Shown: piece after piece, positions 9,175-18,264 of the stretch
Layout of the letters: the number at the start of each line of letters is the position of its first letter
How positions within the stretch are numbered: the stretch's first letter is position 1
Source: Lachnospiraceae bacterium
GTDB lineage: Bacteria; Bacillota; Clostridia; Lachnospirales; Lachnospiraceae
DNA: 64,000 nt
Assembly (NCBI GenBank): GCA_022845955.1
Contig: AP025576.1
Coordinates: forward strand, 1,240,001-1,304,000
Reading direction: 5' to 3'
The notes under the pieces: generated by a model
Seen by the model: the letters and a program-made list of their open reading frames with translations, nothing else
What the model was told of the DNA's origin: nothing
Database searches by the model: none
Translations under genes and position numbers: made by a program

Positions 9175-9188
9175 GTGAAACGATTCAC
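9175..9188 (+). promoter_or_regulatory. LacI-type operator-like site 1
   Basis: GTGAAACGATTCAC is a 14-base near-perfect palindrome centred on CG, the shape expected of a LacI-family operator. It lies 186 bp (centre to centre) upstream of site 3. Confidence 0.55.
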
Positions 9189-9219
9189 AAAATAATGCAG
9201 AAATAGCATTAATTTATTT

Positions 9220-9233
9220 ATGAATCGTTTTAT
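9220..9233 (+). promoter_or_regulatory. LacI-type operator-like site 2 (weaker)
   Basis: ATGAATCGTTTTAT matches the reverse orientation of site 1 (TGAATCGTTT) with a degenerate right half. It is 45 bp from site 1 and 141 bp from site 3. Confidence 0.4.
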
Positions 9234-9320
9234 ATTTTCAAAGTGCACAAATTTATTGGTGTACTTTAGGCCTGTTTTAATAAATATATAATTTATATAC
9301 AAAAAAAGTGAAAAAAGATG

Positions 9321-9349
9321 TTGACAATTATAGAAAGGGATGTTATTGT
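9321..9349 (+). promoter_or_regulatory. Promoter of the sucrose-phosphorylase transport operon
   Basis: TTGACA (9321-9326), a 17-bp spacer and TATTGT (9344-9349). The predicted start near 9356 falls immediately before operator-like site 3. Confidence 0.75.
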
Positions 9350-9360
9350 TTAATTACGAT

Positions 9361-9374
9361 ATGAAACGATTCAA
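9361..9374 (+). promoter_or_regulatory. LacI-type operator-like site 3, overlapping the transcription start region
   Basis: ATGAAACGATTCAA, of the same type as site 1, lies about 5 bases downstream of the predicted transcription start. This is a classic position for repression by blocking RNA polymerase. Confidence 0.6.
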
Positions 9375-9542
9375 GTTCATACAGGCATCAGCATCGTCAA
9401 GCGAAAAGCAAGAGAAATGAATACGCTGCCAAACGTCAGGATATGCAGCACAACTTTATGGAGGAAAATACCTCTGTTCACCAGAGGGCAGATTTCTAAA
9501 GAAATTGTATTTTTCTCCGCAAAACAAGTAGGAGGAATGAAG

Positions 9543-10910
9543 ATGAAGAAAAAATTACTCAGTGCAGTTCTTTCCGTTGCCATGATAGCCACAGTGCTTG
9601 CAGGCTGCGGCGGAAGCGGGGCTTCCACGGCAGAGAGCACAGGAGCGGGAGAGAATGCGGCAGCTACAGCAGCCGGGACAGCAGAAGAAGGAAGTTCCGC
9701 AGCTTCCGCGAATGTCTCTACAGAAGGCGTGAAGATTACCGTTCTGAATACCAAGAGTGAGATTCAGACACAGTGGGAAGAGGCGGCCGCACAGTATAAG
9801 GAACTTACCGGCGTGGATGTGGAGGTTTCCGTAACGGTAGGTGATTCCCCTTCCCAGGATATCACCAAGAGATATGCTTCCGGTGAAGTGCCCACCATCT
9901 TTATGGGTGACATCCAGGATATCATCATGCTGGATGAATATGCGCTGGACCTTTCCAATGAAGACTGGGCTAAGGACGGCGGTTCCGATTATGGCTGCAA
10001 CTACAACGGAAGACTGATTGGTTTCCCTTTCTGTATCGAAGCACGCGGCCTTATGTACAATAAGACGGCAATCGAAGCAGCTACCGGAGAGACCTTCGAC
10101 CCGACAAGCATTAAATCACTGGATGACCTGACCGCACTGCTTGATAAGCTGGTCGCAGGCGGAATGGAAACACCGGTTGCCCTGAATATGGAGGACTGGT
10201 CTCTGGGCGGACATTACCTGACCCAGGTATATGAAGAACAGGACGGCACCCTGGAAGGCGCTGCCGCATTCATCGAAAGCCTGAAAGCAGGAAATGAAGA
10301 TTTAAAGAGTAATGCAAGATGGAATTCCCTGATGGATACCTTTGATGTATTAATGAAATACAACATGAATGCCGGGGATCCTCTGGCAGCCGATTACAAT
10401 AACAATGCTGTTTCCCTGGCAGAAGGCGACATCGCATTCTGGTTCAACGGAAACTGGGCATGGGCGGAGATGTCCGACTTCGCGGTAGAAGGAAGCGAAT
10501 ACGGCATTATGCCGGTAGCACAGCCTGACAGCTCCAACGGAGCCGTAGACAAACTGGCAGGCGGCGCAAGCAAATACTGCATGATTGATACCAAATACAA
10601 CAGCGAAGCACAGCAGCAGGCGGCAAAGGATTTCCTGAACTGGCTTGTATATGATGAAAACGGACAGGATTTCCTTGTAAACCAGTGCAGCCTTGTACCC
10701 GCATTCTCCAATATCTCCCTGGAAGTTACCAACCCCATGGGACTTTCCGTACAGAATTATGCGAACGAAGGCAACCTGATTCCCGGATATCCGGAATACC
10801 CCGGAGACCATTGGAAAGAGATGGGCGCTGAAATGCAGAAATACCTGGGCGGCCAGGAAACGAGAGACCAGCTGGCAGACAACATTGCAGCATATTGGAA
10901 GGCACAATAG
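9543..10910 (+). CDS. Sugar ABC transporter substrate-binding lipoprotein
   Basis: A 455-residue lipoprotein with lipobox VLAGC (Cys22), an Ala/Gly/Ser/Glu linker to about residue 60, then a family-1 binding-protein fold (VKITVLNTKSEIQTQWEEAA; GEVPTIFMGDIQDI; FWFNGNWAWAEM). The start is ATG 9543, seven bases after GGAGG at 9531-9535. The open frame runs further upstream to 9417, but that part crosses the promoter leader. It feeds the two permeases downstream. The operon ends in a sucrose phosphorylase, so sucrose or a related glucosyl sugar is the likely ligand. Confidence 0.93.
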   Translation: MKKKLLSAVLSVAMIATVLAGCGGSGASTAESTGAGENAAATAAGTAEEGSSAASANVSTEGVKITVLNTKSEIQTQWEEAAAQYKELTGVDVEVSVTVGDSPSQDITKRYASGEVPTIFMGDIQDIIMLDEYALDLSNEDWAKDGGSDYGCNYNGRLIGFPFCIEARGLMYNKTAIEAATGETFDPTSIKSLDDLTALLDKLVAGGMETPVALNMEDWSLGGHYLTQVYEEQDGTLEGAAAFIESLKAGNEDLKSNARWNSLMDTFDVLMKYNMNAGDPLAADYNNNAVSLAEGDIAFWFNGNWAWAEMSDFAVEGSEYGIMPVAQPDSSNGAVDKLAGGASKYCMIDTKYNSEAQQQAAKDFLNWLVYDENGQDFLVNQCSLVPAFSNISLEVTNPMGLSVQNYANEGNLIPGYPEYPGDHWKEMGAEMQKYLGGQETRDQLADNIAAYWKAQ

Positions 10911-10949
10911 TTCATGCGTAATCCCGAGTGAAATATGGCTGAAAACGAG

Positions 10950-10978
10950 GGGCCGGATCTGAAAGGGTCCGGCCCTTT
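10950..10978 (+). terminator. Stem-loop between binding-protein and permease genes
   Basis: GGGCCGGA (10950-10957) pairs with TCCGGCCC (10968-10975), followed by only TTTAT. Located inside the operon, it probably acts as a partial terminator or 3'-end stabiliser that keeps the binding protein more abundant than the permeases. A second small hairpin (ACTGTG...CACAGT, about 11107-11131) lies just before the next Shine-Dalgarno. Confidence 0.6.
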
Positions 10979-11145
10979 ATGCGGGAACGTATATAAAACA
11001 GCCGTTGTTTAAGCCCGCTGAAGCAGCCCTTACCACAACCCCTTCCATACCCGGTTTACCGGGAAGTACCATGTATATAAGCAACCAGGCCGAAAGGCCA
11101 TCAAAACTGTGGAAGCTACGCTTTCACAGTAAGCGGGAGGTAATT

Positions 11146-12030
11146 ATGCAGAATCAAAATAAGTTCCATTACAAAGCGATGATGTTTCTCAGCTTTGCAG
11201 GTCCTGCTGTTATTCTGTTTTCAGCAGTAGTCATTGTACCATTTATATTCGGTCTGTACCTGACCTTTACGGGATGGGACGGCATTTCCAGCAGCATCCC
11301 TTTTGTAGGGCTGGAAAATTACTTCGCCCTGTTCCAAGACGGAAGCTTCTGGGTGTCTCTGGGAAGAACCATCCTGTATGCATTTATCGCCGTTATTCTT
11401 GCCAATGTGGTGGCCTTCGGACTGGCTTACCTGGTTACGAGCAAGATAAAAGGAAGCAATTTCTTCCGGGCGGCTTTTTTCACCCCCAATTTGATTGGCG
11501 GTATCGTACTCGGTTATATCTGGCAGTTCGTGTTCAAACAGGCTATCCTCGTTATCGGTGAGGCCACAGGCATCAGCCTGTTCTCCACTTCCTGGCTGTC
11601 CGATCCCTTCAAGGCCTTCTGGGCTTTGGTAATCGTAACCGTATGGCAGCTGTCAGGCTACCTGATGCTGATTTATATCGCGGGCCTCATGGGAGTCTCC
11701 GAGGATCTGAAGGAAGCCGCTAAAATCGACGGCTGCGATGAAAAGAAAACCACACGTTACATCACCCTTCCCATGATGGCGGGCACCTTTACCATCTGCT
11801 TCTTCCTGGCTATCACAAGGGCGTTTGTGACCTACGATGTAAACATTTCCCTGACGGAAGGCGGCCCTTACGGCTCCACCACACTGGCTGCCATGTATGT
11901 GTACAATATGGCTTTCTCCTCCAAGAAATACGGTCTGGGCCAGGCGGAAGCTTTGATATTGTTCCTCGTAATCGCCATTATTGCCGTAACCCAGGCGTTC
12001 ATCGGAAAGAGTAAGGAGGTAGAAGCATAA
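11146..12030 (+). CDS. Sugar ABC transporter permease (MalF/UgpA type)
   Basis: A 294-residue permease with six predicted transmembrane helices (FLSFAGPAVILFSAVVIVPF is the first) and the EAA loop LKEAAKIDGCDEKKTTRYIT. The start is ATG 11146 with GCGGGAGG upstream. An open frame reaching 11005 has no ribosome site and crosses the intergenic hairpins. It shares one base with the next gene (TAATG), indicating tight coupling with its partner permease. Confidence 0.93.
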   Translation: MQNQNKFHYKAMMFLSFAGPAVILFSAVVIVPFIFGLYLTFTGWDGISSSIPFVGLENYFALFQDGSFWVSLGRTILYAFIAVILANVVAFGLAYLVTSKIKGSNFFRAAFFTPNLIGGIVLGYIWQFVFKQAILVIGEATGISLFSTSWLSDPFKAFWALVIVTVWQLSGYLMLIYIAGLMGVSEDLKEAAKIDGCDEKKTTRYITLPMMAGTFTICFFLAITRAFVTYDVNISLTEGGPYGSTTLAAMYVYNMAFSSKKYGLGQAEALILFLVIAIIAVTQAFIGKSKEVEA

Positions 12031-12890
12031 TGGATCTGAATACAAAAGGATTTCTTAAGAAAAAAGTCTCTTTCGTATTGAAAATGATAGTGCTGACAGC
12101 CTGCTTTATCATTTACATGTTCCCTTTTGTTATGGTGGTAATCAACTCCTTCAAAACGAAAAGAGATATTATCAAGGAGCCTCTTGCCCTGATAGGGACA
12201 AACGGGGCATCTGTAGCCAACTATGTGGAAGCCTTCACCAAGATGAATTTCCCCAGGACATTTATGAATTCCCTGTGCATTACCGGAATCAGCGTCCTGC
12301 TGATCATCCTTGTTTCCTCCATGTGCGCCTATATTTTCGTGCGTACGGACTATAAACTGAATAAAATATTCTTCTCCCTGATGATTGCATCTATGGTAAT
12401 TCCTTTCCAGGTAATCATGATTCCGCTGGTTTCCATTTACGGCGGGCAGCTTCATCTGCTCAATCACAGGCTGACGCTGATTCTGATGCATGTGGGATTT
12501 TCCACGGCCATGTCGGTATTCATGTATCACGGTTTTATCAAGAGCAGCATTCCGCTTTCGCTGGAGGAAGCGGCGCGGCTGGACGGATGCTCCAGGCATC
12601 AGACCTTTTTCCGGATCGTGCTCCCGCTGCTTAAGCCCACGACGGCGACCCTGGTTATCCTGTATGCCATGGGGCTTTGGAACGACTTTTTGCTCCCGTC
12701 CCTGGTACTCACCAAAAAAGAGCTGTACACACTGCCTATCGCCACACAGATGTTCTACGGAACCTATTCTTCGGATCTGGGGCTGATAATGGCATCCCTG
12801 ATCATGGTGGTTATTCCGGTTATCATCCTGTATCTGTTCCTGCAGAAATACATTATTGCAGGTGTGGTTGCCGGCGCGGTGAAATCCTGA
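12030..12890 (+). CDS. Sugar ABC transporter permease (MalG/UgpE type)
   Basis: A 286-residue partner permease. Hydrophobic helices begin at about residue 15, and the EAA loop is LEEAARLDGCSRHQTFFRIV. The C-terminus ends FLQKYIIAGVVAGAVKS, typical of this subfamily. Its start overlaps the stop of the previous permease by one base. Confidence 0.93.
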   Translation: MDLNTKGFLKKKVSFVLKMIVLTACFIIYMFPFVMVVINSFKTKRDIIKEPLALIGTNGASVANYVEAFTKMNFPRTFMNSLCITGISVLLIILVSSMCAYIFVRTDYKLNKIFFSLMIASMVIPFQVIMIPLVSIYGGQLHLLNHRLTLILMHVGFSTAMSVFMYHGFIKSSIPLSLEEAARLDGCSRHQTFFRIVLPLLKPTTATLVILYAMGLWNDFLLPSLVLTKKELYTLPIATQMFYGTYSSDLGLIMASLIMVVIPVIILYLFLQKYIIAGVVAGAVKS

Positions 12891-13017
12891 CGGGTTTTAT
12901 AAATACAGATTTAAGCAAATTGTTGATTGCCATAACAGTGATTTTCAGGGTATCATGAGGAGAAGTAATATAAAAGGATTGAGTAAAACCTATATGAATC
13001 ACTGGGAGGGAAAGAAA

Positions 13018-14007
13018 ATGGTAACGATTAAAGAGGTTGCGGCAGATGCCGGCGTATCGGTGGGAACGGTGTCCAAGGTGCTGAACAATATGTATGTAAA
13101 AGCGGATAACAGACGCAGGGTGGAGGAATCCATCCGCAGGCTGGGGTATCAGGTGAATACGTATGCCCGGGGACTGAAGGCGCAGCAGACTTTTACGGTA
13201 GCCATTATTGTGCCGGATTTGATCAATCCCTTTTTCGCCCTGTTGGTAAATTATGTGGAGCAGGTGCTGGCAGCTATCGGATATAAGCTTCTGGTATGCA
13301 ATTCCCACTGTAATGCGGACAGGGAGCTGGCCTATATCAACATGGCCAAACAGAATAAAGTGGACGGCCTCATAGCCGTGACCTACAGCAATACGGATGA
13401 ATATCTGGAAGCGGATATGCCCTTTGTATCCATAGACAGGCATTTTAAGCACCAGATATGCTGTGTATCCAGTGATAATGAAATGGGAGGCCGCCTGGCT
13501 GCCGAGAAATTTATCCATACAGGATGTAAACATGTAATCTATATCCGTAACGGATCCAATCTGGAGGGCGAGACCCTGAAGCGGGGGAAGGCCTTTGTGG
13601 ATACCTGTATGCAGGGCGGCGTGGAGGCTGCGCGTATGGATTTCGGCGAAGAAACCACCCTGTCCAAACACCAGATGGAAAAAATCGTAGGTTTCCTGAA
13701 GCAGTGTGTCAAAAATGGGGTCATGCTGTATGACGGTATTTTTACCAGCTCCGATGTCCATGCCATCGTGGTATTGAAGCAGCTGACGGAGATGGGGATC
13801 CGGGTGCCGGAGGATGTGCAGATTATCGGCTATGACGGGATGCGTATCCTGAATGTGGGTGATTATCCGGTGTCCAGCATCGCCCAGCCTGTAAAGGATA
13901 TGGCGGTTACCTGTGTGGATACGCTGATAAAACTCATAGAAAAAAAGCCTGTGGAAAGGCGGATTATCCTGCCTGTTACCTTTGTGGAGGGCGGGACAAC
14001 AAGATAA
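13018..14007 (+). CDS. LacI-family transcriptional regulator inside the sucrose operon
   Basis: A 329-residue regulator with the LacI helix-turn-helix at residues 2-50 (TIKEVAADAGVSVGTVSKVL; NTYARGLKAQ) and a sugar-binding-like effector domain (FTVAIIVPDLINPFFALLV; IIGYDGMRILNVGDYPVSSIAQP). The start is ATG 13018, seven bases after GGGAGGG. The frame is open from 12955 but without a ribosome site. It lies between the permeases and the sucrose phosphorylase, so it is probably the local regulator and would recognise the operator-like sites at 9175-9374. Confidence 0.92.
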   Translation: MVTIKEVAADAGVSVGTVSKVLNNMYVKADNRRRVEESIRRLGYQVNTYARGLKAQQTFTVAIIVPDLINPFFALLVNYVEQVLAAIGYKLLVCNSHCNADRELAYINMAKQNKVDGLIAVTYSNTDEYLEADMPFVSIDRHFKHQICCVSSDNEMGGRLAAEKFIHTGCKHVIYIRNGSNLEGETLKRGKAFVDTCMQGGVEAARMDFGEETTLSKHQMEKIVGFLKQCVKNGVMLYDGIFTSSDVHAIVVLKQLTEMGIRVPEDVQIIGYDGMRILNVGDYPVSSIAQPVKDMAVTCVDTLIKLIEKKPVERRIILPVTFVEGGTTR

Positions 14008-14055
14008 AGCTTTTCTTTATCATATCAGTTTGTAATTGCAGAAAGGCGGTAAAAA

Positions 14056-15504
14056 ATGAAAAAGTTAGAAAACAAGGTCATGTTGATTACCTATTCCGAT
14101 TCCATGGGGCATAACCTTAAGGATTTGGAAAAGGTACTTTCCACATATTTCAAAGATGCAATCGGCGGTGTTCATATTCTCCCTTTTTTCCCCTCTTCCG
14201 GGGACAGGGGGTTTGCACCCATGGACTATACCAAAGTGGATCCCGCGTTCGGCGGCTGGGAGGAAGTGGAAGCGCTGGCGGATAACTATTATCTGATGTT
14301 TGACTATATGATTAACCACATTTCCGCACAGAGTGCATATTATAAGGATTTCCTGGCTAAAAAGGATGCCTCCCGTTATCATGATCTGTTCATCCGCTAT
14401 AAGGATTTCTGGGAAGGCGGAGAACCCACACAGGAGCAGGTGGATGTGATCTATAAGAGAAAACCCCGCGCGCCCTACGTGGACGCCCATTTCGCAGACG
14501 GGACCACGGAAAAGGTGTGGTGTACCTTCGATGAGGAGCAGATCGATATCAACTGCAAGTCGGAAACGGCCAAAGAATTTATCCGGAATAACCTCACCGG
14601 CATGTGCAGGCACGGCGCGGCAATGATCCGTCTGGACGCCTTTGCTTATGCCACCAAAAAAGCCGGCACCAGCTGCTTCTTTATTGAGCCGGATATCTGG
14701 GAGCTGCTGGATGAGTGTACGGAAATCCTGAAGCCTTACCAGGTGGAAATCCTTCCTGAAATCCATGAACATTACAGTATGCAGAAGAAGATTGAGGAAA
14801 AAGGCTATTATGTGTATGATTTCGCCCTTCCCATGCTGCTGATTAACGCCCTGTACTACGGACAGACCAGATACCTGAAGAACTGGCTGGAAATCTGCCC
14901 CAGAAAGCAGTTTACCACCCTGGACACCCATGACGGAATCGGCGTTGTGGATGTGAAGGATCTGCTGCCGGATGAAGAAATCAACAGGACAAAAGAGGAT
15001 ATATTCAAATACGGCGCCAATGTAAAGAAAATCTACAATACCGCCGCATACAATAACCTGGATATTTATCAGGTAAACTGCACCTATTATTCCGCTCTCG
15101 GTGACGATGACAGGGCTTACCTCCTGGCGCGGGCCGTGCAGTTCTTCGCACCGGGTATTCCCCAGGTTTACTATGTGGGGCTGATGGCGGGAAAGAACGA
15201 CCTGAAGCTTCTGGAAGAAACCAAGGTGGGCAGGAATATCAACCGCCATTATTACACCGGGGAAGAGATTGCGGAGGAAGTGAAGAGGCCGGTTGTGGAG
15301 AAGCTGATAAAACTCATGGAGTTCAGGAATTCCTTCCCCGCCTTTGACGGCAGCTTCGAAATGCAGGACTGTGAGGACGGAAAACTCATTATCGTAAGAG
15401 AGAGCAATGGGTATACGGCCCGTCTGGAAGCGGATTTCACCACTAAGGAATTCGTTGTTACTGCCACTTCTCCCGATGGAGAAACGAAAAAACCGGAATT
15501 CTGA
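14056..15504 (+). CDS. gtfA: Sucrose phosphorylase (GH13 subfamily 18)
   Basis: A 482-residue cytoplasmic enzyme predicted to convert sucrose and phosphate to alpha-D-glucose 1-phosphate and fructose. The GH13 barrel shows the expected catalytic residues: nucleophile Asp194 ([10 protein letters not shown]), acid/base Glu235 ([10 protein letters not shown]) and transition-state Asp293 ([12 protein letters not shown]). The THDGIGVVD form and the length fit sucrose phosphorylases. Close relatives acting on sucrose 6-phosphate or glucosylglycerate cannot be excluded from sequence alone. It follows its transporter and regulator, and the coupling with an ABC importer rather than a PTS favours unphosphorylated sucrose. 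Confidence 0.85.
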   Translation: MKKLENKVMLITYSDSMGHNLKDLEKVLSTYFKDAIGGVHILPFFPSSGDRGFAPMDYTKVDPAFGGWEEVEALADNYYLMFDYMINHISAQSAYYKDFLAKKDASRYHDLFIRYKDFWEGGEPTQEQVDVIYKRKPRAPYVDAHFADGTTEKVWCTFDEEQIDINCKSETAKEFIRNNLTGMCRHGAAMIRLDAFAYATKKAGTSCFFIEPDIWELLDECTEILKPYQVEILPEIHEHYSMQKKIEEKGYYVYDFALPMLLINALYYGQTRYLKNWLEICPRKQFTTLDTHDGIGVVDVKDLLPDEEINRTKEDIFKYGANVKKIYNTAAYNNLDIYQVNCTYYSALGDDDRAYLLARAVQFFAPGIPQVYYVGLMAGKNDLKLLEETKVGRNINRHYYTGEEIAEEVKRPVVEKLIKLMEFRNSFPAFDGSFEMQDCEDGKLIIVRESNGYTARLEADFTTKEFVVTATSPDGETKKPEF

Positions 15505-15526
15505 TATACGGTAATAGAGAAAAGGG

Positions 15527-15556
15527 GAACCGGCCGGGCAGGCCGGTTCTTTTTGC
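15527..15556 (+). terminator. Intrinsic terminator after gtfA
   Basis: GAACCGGCC and GGCCGGTTC (15527-15549) form a 9-bp stem with a 5-base loop, followed by TTTTTG. Confidence 0.9.
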
Positions 15557-15575
15557 CTGTACCTTTCAAAAATGG

Positions 15576-15603
15576 TTGATCTTGCCCTGAAAAAAGTTAT
15601 ACT
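15576..15603 (+). promoter_or_regulatory. Promoter for the ThuA-like gene
   Basis: TTGATC (15576-15581), a 16-bp spacer and TATACT (15598-15603), directly downstream of the gtfA terminator. Confidence 0.55.
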
Positions 15604-15679
15604 GAAAAGGTAGATAACGATTCAGCAAGCGGCCTGTGAAGGCGCCGGGCAGATACAAAAAAGACGGGGAGGATAGGGT

Positions 15680-16336
15680 ATGGATATACTGGTATTATGT
15701 GATGATCGCTGGCATCCCGGCGAGGTGGTGGAAAAAGGGATGGCTTTTTTGAAGGGGGAAGGGTTTGGACTGGATTTTGTGAAGGATGCCAAGGACATCC
15801 TCACACCGGAGAGGATCCGGCGTTATCCGCTGCTTGTCAATGCGAAAGGAAACGCAATCAGCTGCGGGAACGACGCCCCCTGGTTTGAAGACGGAGTGAC
15901 GGAGGTGGGGCCGAAGGAGCTGCAAAGCTATGTGAGGGAAGGCGGCGGATTTTTGTCCATCCATGCGGGAAACAGCTTTACTGCCAAGACATGCAGGGAT
16001 TATACGGAATTTGTGGGGAACAGTTTTGTGACCCATCCGCCCAGATGTGATGTAAAGGTGACGGTGACGGGAAAACACCCGGTCACGGAGGGGGTGGCGG
16101 ATTTTTGTATCCGTGATGAGCATTATCAGCTGGATCAGCTGGCAGGGGATATTCTGCCGCTTCTGACTACCCGATCGGAGAACGGCGGAGAGCAGATGGG
16201 GGGATATGTGCGGACAATGGGGAAAGGGCGGATCTGTGTCCTTACTCCCGGGCATATTTTATCCGTATGGGAGAATCCCCAGTTCAGAAAGCTTGTGAAA
16301 AACGCCATATGCTGGTGTGCAGGCGGACGGGAGTGA
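15680..16336 (+). CDS. ThuA-like domain protein
   Basis: A 218-residue protein of the ThuA (trehalose utilization) family, a glutamine-amidotransferase-like fold linked to sugar metabolism. Visible elements are the N-terminal strand ILVLCDDRWHPGEVVEKGM, the core GGGFLSIHAGNSF, THPP, and the C-terminal GYVRTMGKGRICVLTPGH. GGGGAGGATAGGGT precedes ATG 15680. It has its own promoter and sits after the sucrose operon. The biochemical role of this family is poorly defined; ThuA relatives are implicated in 3-keto sugar metabolism. Confidence 0.8.
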   Translation: MDILVLCDDRWHPGEVVEKGMAFLKGEGFGLDFVKDAKDILTPERIRRYPLLVNAKGNAISCGNDAPWFEDGVTEVGPKELQSYVREGGGFLSIHAGNSFTAKTCRDYTEFVGNSFVTHPPRCDVKVTVTGKHPVTEGVADFCIRDEHYQLDQLAGDILPLLTTRSENGGEQMGGYVRTMGKGRICVLTPGHILSVWENPQFRKLVKNAICWCAGGRE

Positions 16337-16705
16337 ATATTTTTGTTATGATGCCGGGGAACCGGCCGTTCATTCCGATGAAAACCGGCTTGTCATGCGG
16401 GATCGGTTTTACCGGGAGATAGCCTGGTAGGGTTTGCTGCCGGCGCTCTGCTTTTTTCGTCATGGATTGACATGAAATTACAAATGATGCAACTATGATG
16501 CAATTTTGATGGAGATTTGATGCATCGCGCATGTAAACTTTGAAAGGTAGCCGGAACTTGCTTTTGCAAGGGATACATTACAAATTCCATGTAAAGCGGG
16601 AGCCTGTAAAAAAAGGGAACCCGACTGCGGGAATTAAGCTGCCAAGCAACACTGATAAAACAAACGGATTACAGAAGCAGGTGTGCCTGATAAAGGGATG
16701 AGGAA
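16337..16705. other. 369-bp intergenic region, little recognisable
   Basis: No gene is seen. A TTGACA at 16467 is followed by TATGAT at 16494 with a 21-bp spacer, too long for a convincing promoter. A direct repeat-like ATGATGCAA occurs twice (16484-16507 area). No clear terminator for the ThuA gene was found. Confidence 0.4.
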
Positions 16706-17662
16706 ATGGAAACTGGAACGAAAGGGAAAGCAAAGTGGAAATACCGGGTAACTGCCTTGACGGCGGTTCTTTTTATTGTGGGGGGCAGTCTGACCCGGGT
16801 GTATGCCGCCGAGAAGCGCCCGCTGGAATACGCGGCGGAAAAGAAACCCCGGATTATGGAGACCACGCAGAGCGGGAAGCTTGCGCTGGTGAAAAGCATG
16901 TGGCAGGAAATGGCGTTGGAAGAAGCGGCGCGGGCAGCGGCTGCGGGAGAAGGGGAGACAGACGGAACGCAGGCGGGAACGGACGGCGGAACCGAAAGCG
17001 AGGCCGGAGAACCGGAGCTGTCCGAGGAAGAGAAAAAAGCGGAGGCACAGATCGATTCGTATTTTGATGATTCCGTTTTCGTGGGGGACTCCATTATGCT
17101 GGGTTTCCGGAATTATGCCATGAAAAGGCAGGATACTTTTTTAAGCAGGCCGCAGTTTCTGGCAGCGGGAAGCTTCTCCGTGAATAACGCCCTCTGGCCG
17201 GTTGATGAGAAAAGCGTACACCCGGTCTACCAGGGAGAACAGCGGCAGATATGGGACTCTATTTCCCTGATGGGGAGCCGGCGTATTTTCCTGATGTTTG
17301 GCATGAATGACCTGAATATTAACGGTGTGGAAGGAACCTGTGATAAATATGAGGAATTGATCGATAAGATTAAGGAAAAGGATCCGAATGCCGAAATACA
17401 TATTATGAGTATGACCTATATTCTCAACGGCAGGGAAACGGGTATGCTGCAAAACGATACCATCCGCCGGTATAATGAAGAACTGAAAAAGCTGGCAGGG
17501 GAAAAAGGCTGGGGCTTTGTGGACATTACGGAACCGCTGGCGGATGAAAACGGGGATCTGGCGGCGGAATACTGCAGCGACGATTTTGCCCATCAAAGGC
17601 CGGAGGCCTATGATATCTGGGTATCCGTACTGCGGGATTATGCCAGGGAACAGCTATATTAA
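16706..17662 (+). CDS. SGNH/GDSL-type hydrolase, membrane-anchored
   Basis: A 318-residue protein with an N-terminal hydrophobic anchor (about residues 14-32), a low-complexity Ala/Gly/Glu linker (about 70-115) and an extracytoplasmic SGNH hydrolase domain. The catalytic blocks are visible: VGDSIMLGF (Ser, block I), MFGMNDLN (Asn, block III) and SDDFAHQRPEAY (Asp and His, block V). It heads a four-gene run with a DUF4358 lipoprotein, an MBOAT acyltransferase and a DHHW protein. In that context it most likely adds or removes acyl groups on an exported polysaccharide. Confidence 0.85.
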   Translation: METGTKGKAKWKYRVTALTAVLFIVGGSLTRVYAAEKRPLEYAAEKKPRIMETTQSGKLALVKSMWQEMALEEAARAAAAGEGETDGTQAGTDGGTESEAGEPELSEEEKKAEAQIDSYFDDSVFVGDSIMLGFRNYAMKRQDTFLSRPQFLAAGSFSVNNALWPVDEKSVHPVYQGEQRQIWDSISLMGSRRIFLMFGMNDLNINGVEGTCDKYEELIDKIKEKDPNAEIHIMSMTYILNGRETGMLQNDTIRRYNEELKKLAGEKGWGFVDITEPLADENGDLAAEYCSDDFAHQRPEAYDIWVSVLRDYAREQLY

Positions 17663-17689
17663 AAAAGGAAAAGGAGCCGTGTTTACAGT

Positions 17690-18247
17690 ATGAAAAAAGC
17701 AGGTTGGAAAAGCATCTTGATTGGTCTGGCAGCTTCAGCGCTGATGCTGGCAGGCTGCGCGCAGGCGCCGGAAGAAACGGAAACGCAGGAGGTGTCCCTG
17801 AAGGAGGTACGCACAGAGACAGAGGCGGCACAGGAAGCGGGAAATGAGGGAGAAGCGGAGAAAACCAAATCCGTACAGGATATATACGAGGAAATTATGC
17901 AGAAAGTCAAGCTTATTTCCCCGGTAACTATGACGGACAGCTTTATCAGCAATTATTACGGAATCGATCCGGAGAAGCTGGAGGAATATGTATTCTCTAT
18001 GTCCGAGGATGCCACAAGTGCGGAAACCGTTATTCTCATGAAGGTGAAGGAGGAGACGGATGCCGCCGGTATCCATGCGGCCCTGGAGGTGGTGCGGGAA
18101 GAAAAAAGCGGGGAAATGAAAGATTATCTTCCTGCCCAGTATGATATTGTGGATAAAAGCTCCGTGAAAACAGAGGGCAGTTATGTATATCTGGTGATCT
18201 CCGAAAAAGCGGATGATATTATCCGGGTCATCCGGACGGGAATATAG
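17690..18247 (+). CDS. DUF4358 lipoprotein
   Basis: A 185-residue lipoprotein: signal peptide with lipobox MLAGC (Cys20), a charged Glu/Thr linker to about residue 60, then a DUF4358 domain (YEEIMQKVKLISPVTMTDSF; SNYYGIDPEKLEEYVF; ADDIIRVIRTG). DUF4358 proteins are often encoded beside MBOAT acyltransferases in Clostridia, as here. Their function is not established. The gene lies 27 bp after the SGNH hydrolase and 17 bp before the MBOAT gene. Confidence 0.85.
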   Translation: MKKAGWKSILIGLAASALMLAGCAQAPEETETQEVSLKEVRTETEAAQEAGNEGEAEKTKSVQDIYEEIMQKVKLISPVTMTDSFISNYYGIDPEKLEEYVFSMSEDATSAETVILMKVKEETDAAGIHAALEVVREEKSGEMKDYLPAQYDIVDKSSVKTEGSYVYLVISEKADDIIRVIRTGI

Positions 18248-18264
18248 GAAGGGCGGAGTAAACA

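Noticed and set aside
9417..9542. Longer N-terminus for the binding protein
   Set aside because: It would place non-signal residues ahead of a perfect lipoprotein signal and ignores the Shine-Dalgarno at 9531.
16467..16499. Promoter for the SGNH hydrolase operon
   Set aside because: The TTGACA and TATGAT boxes are 21 bp apart, beyond the usual range.
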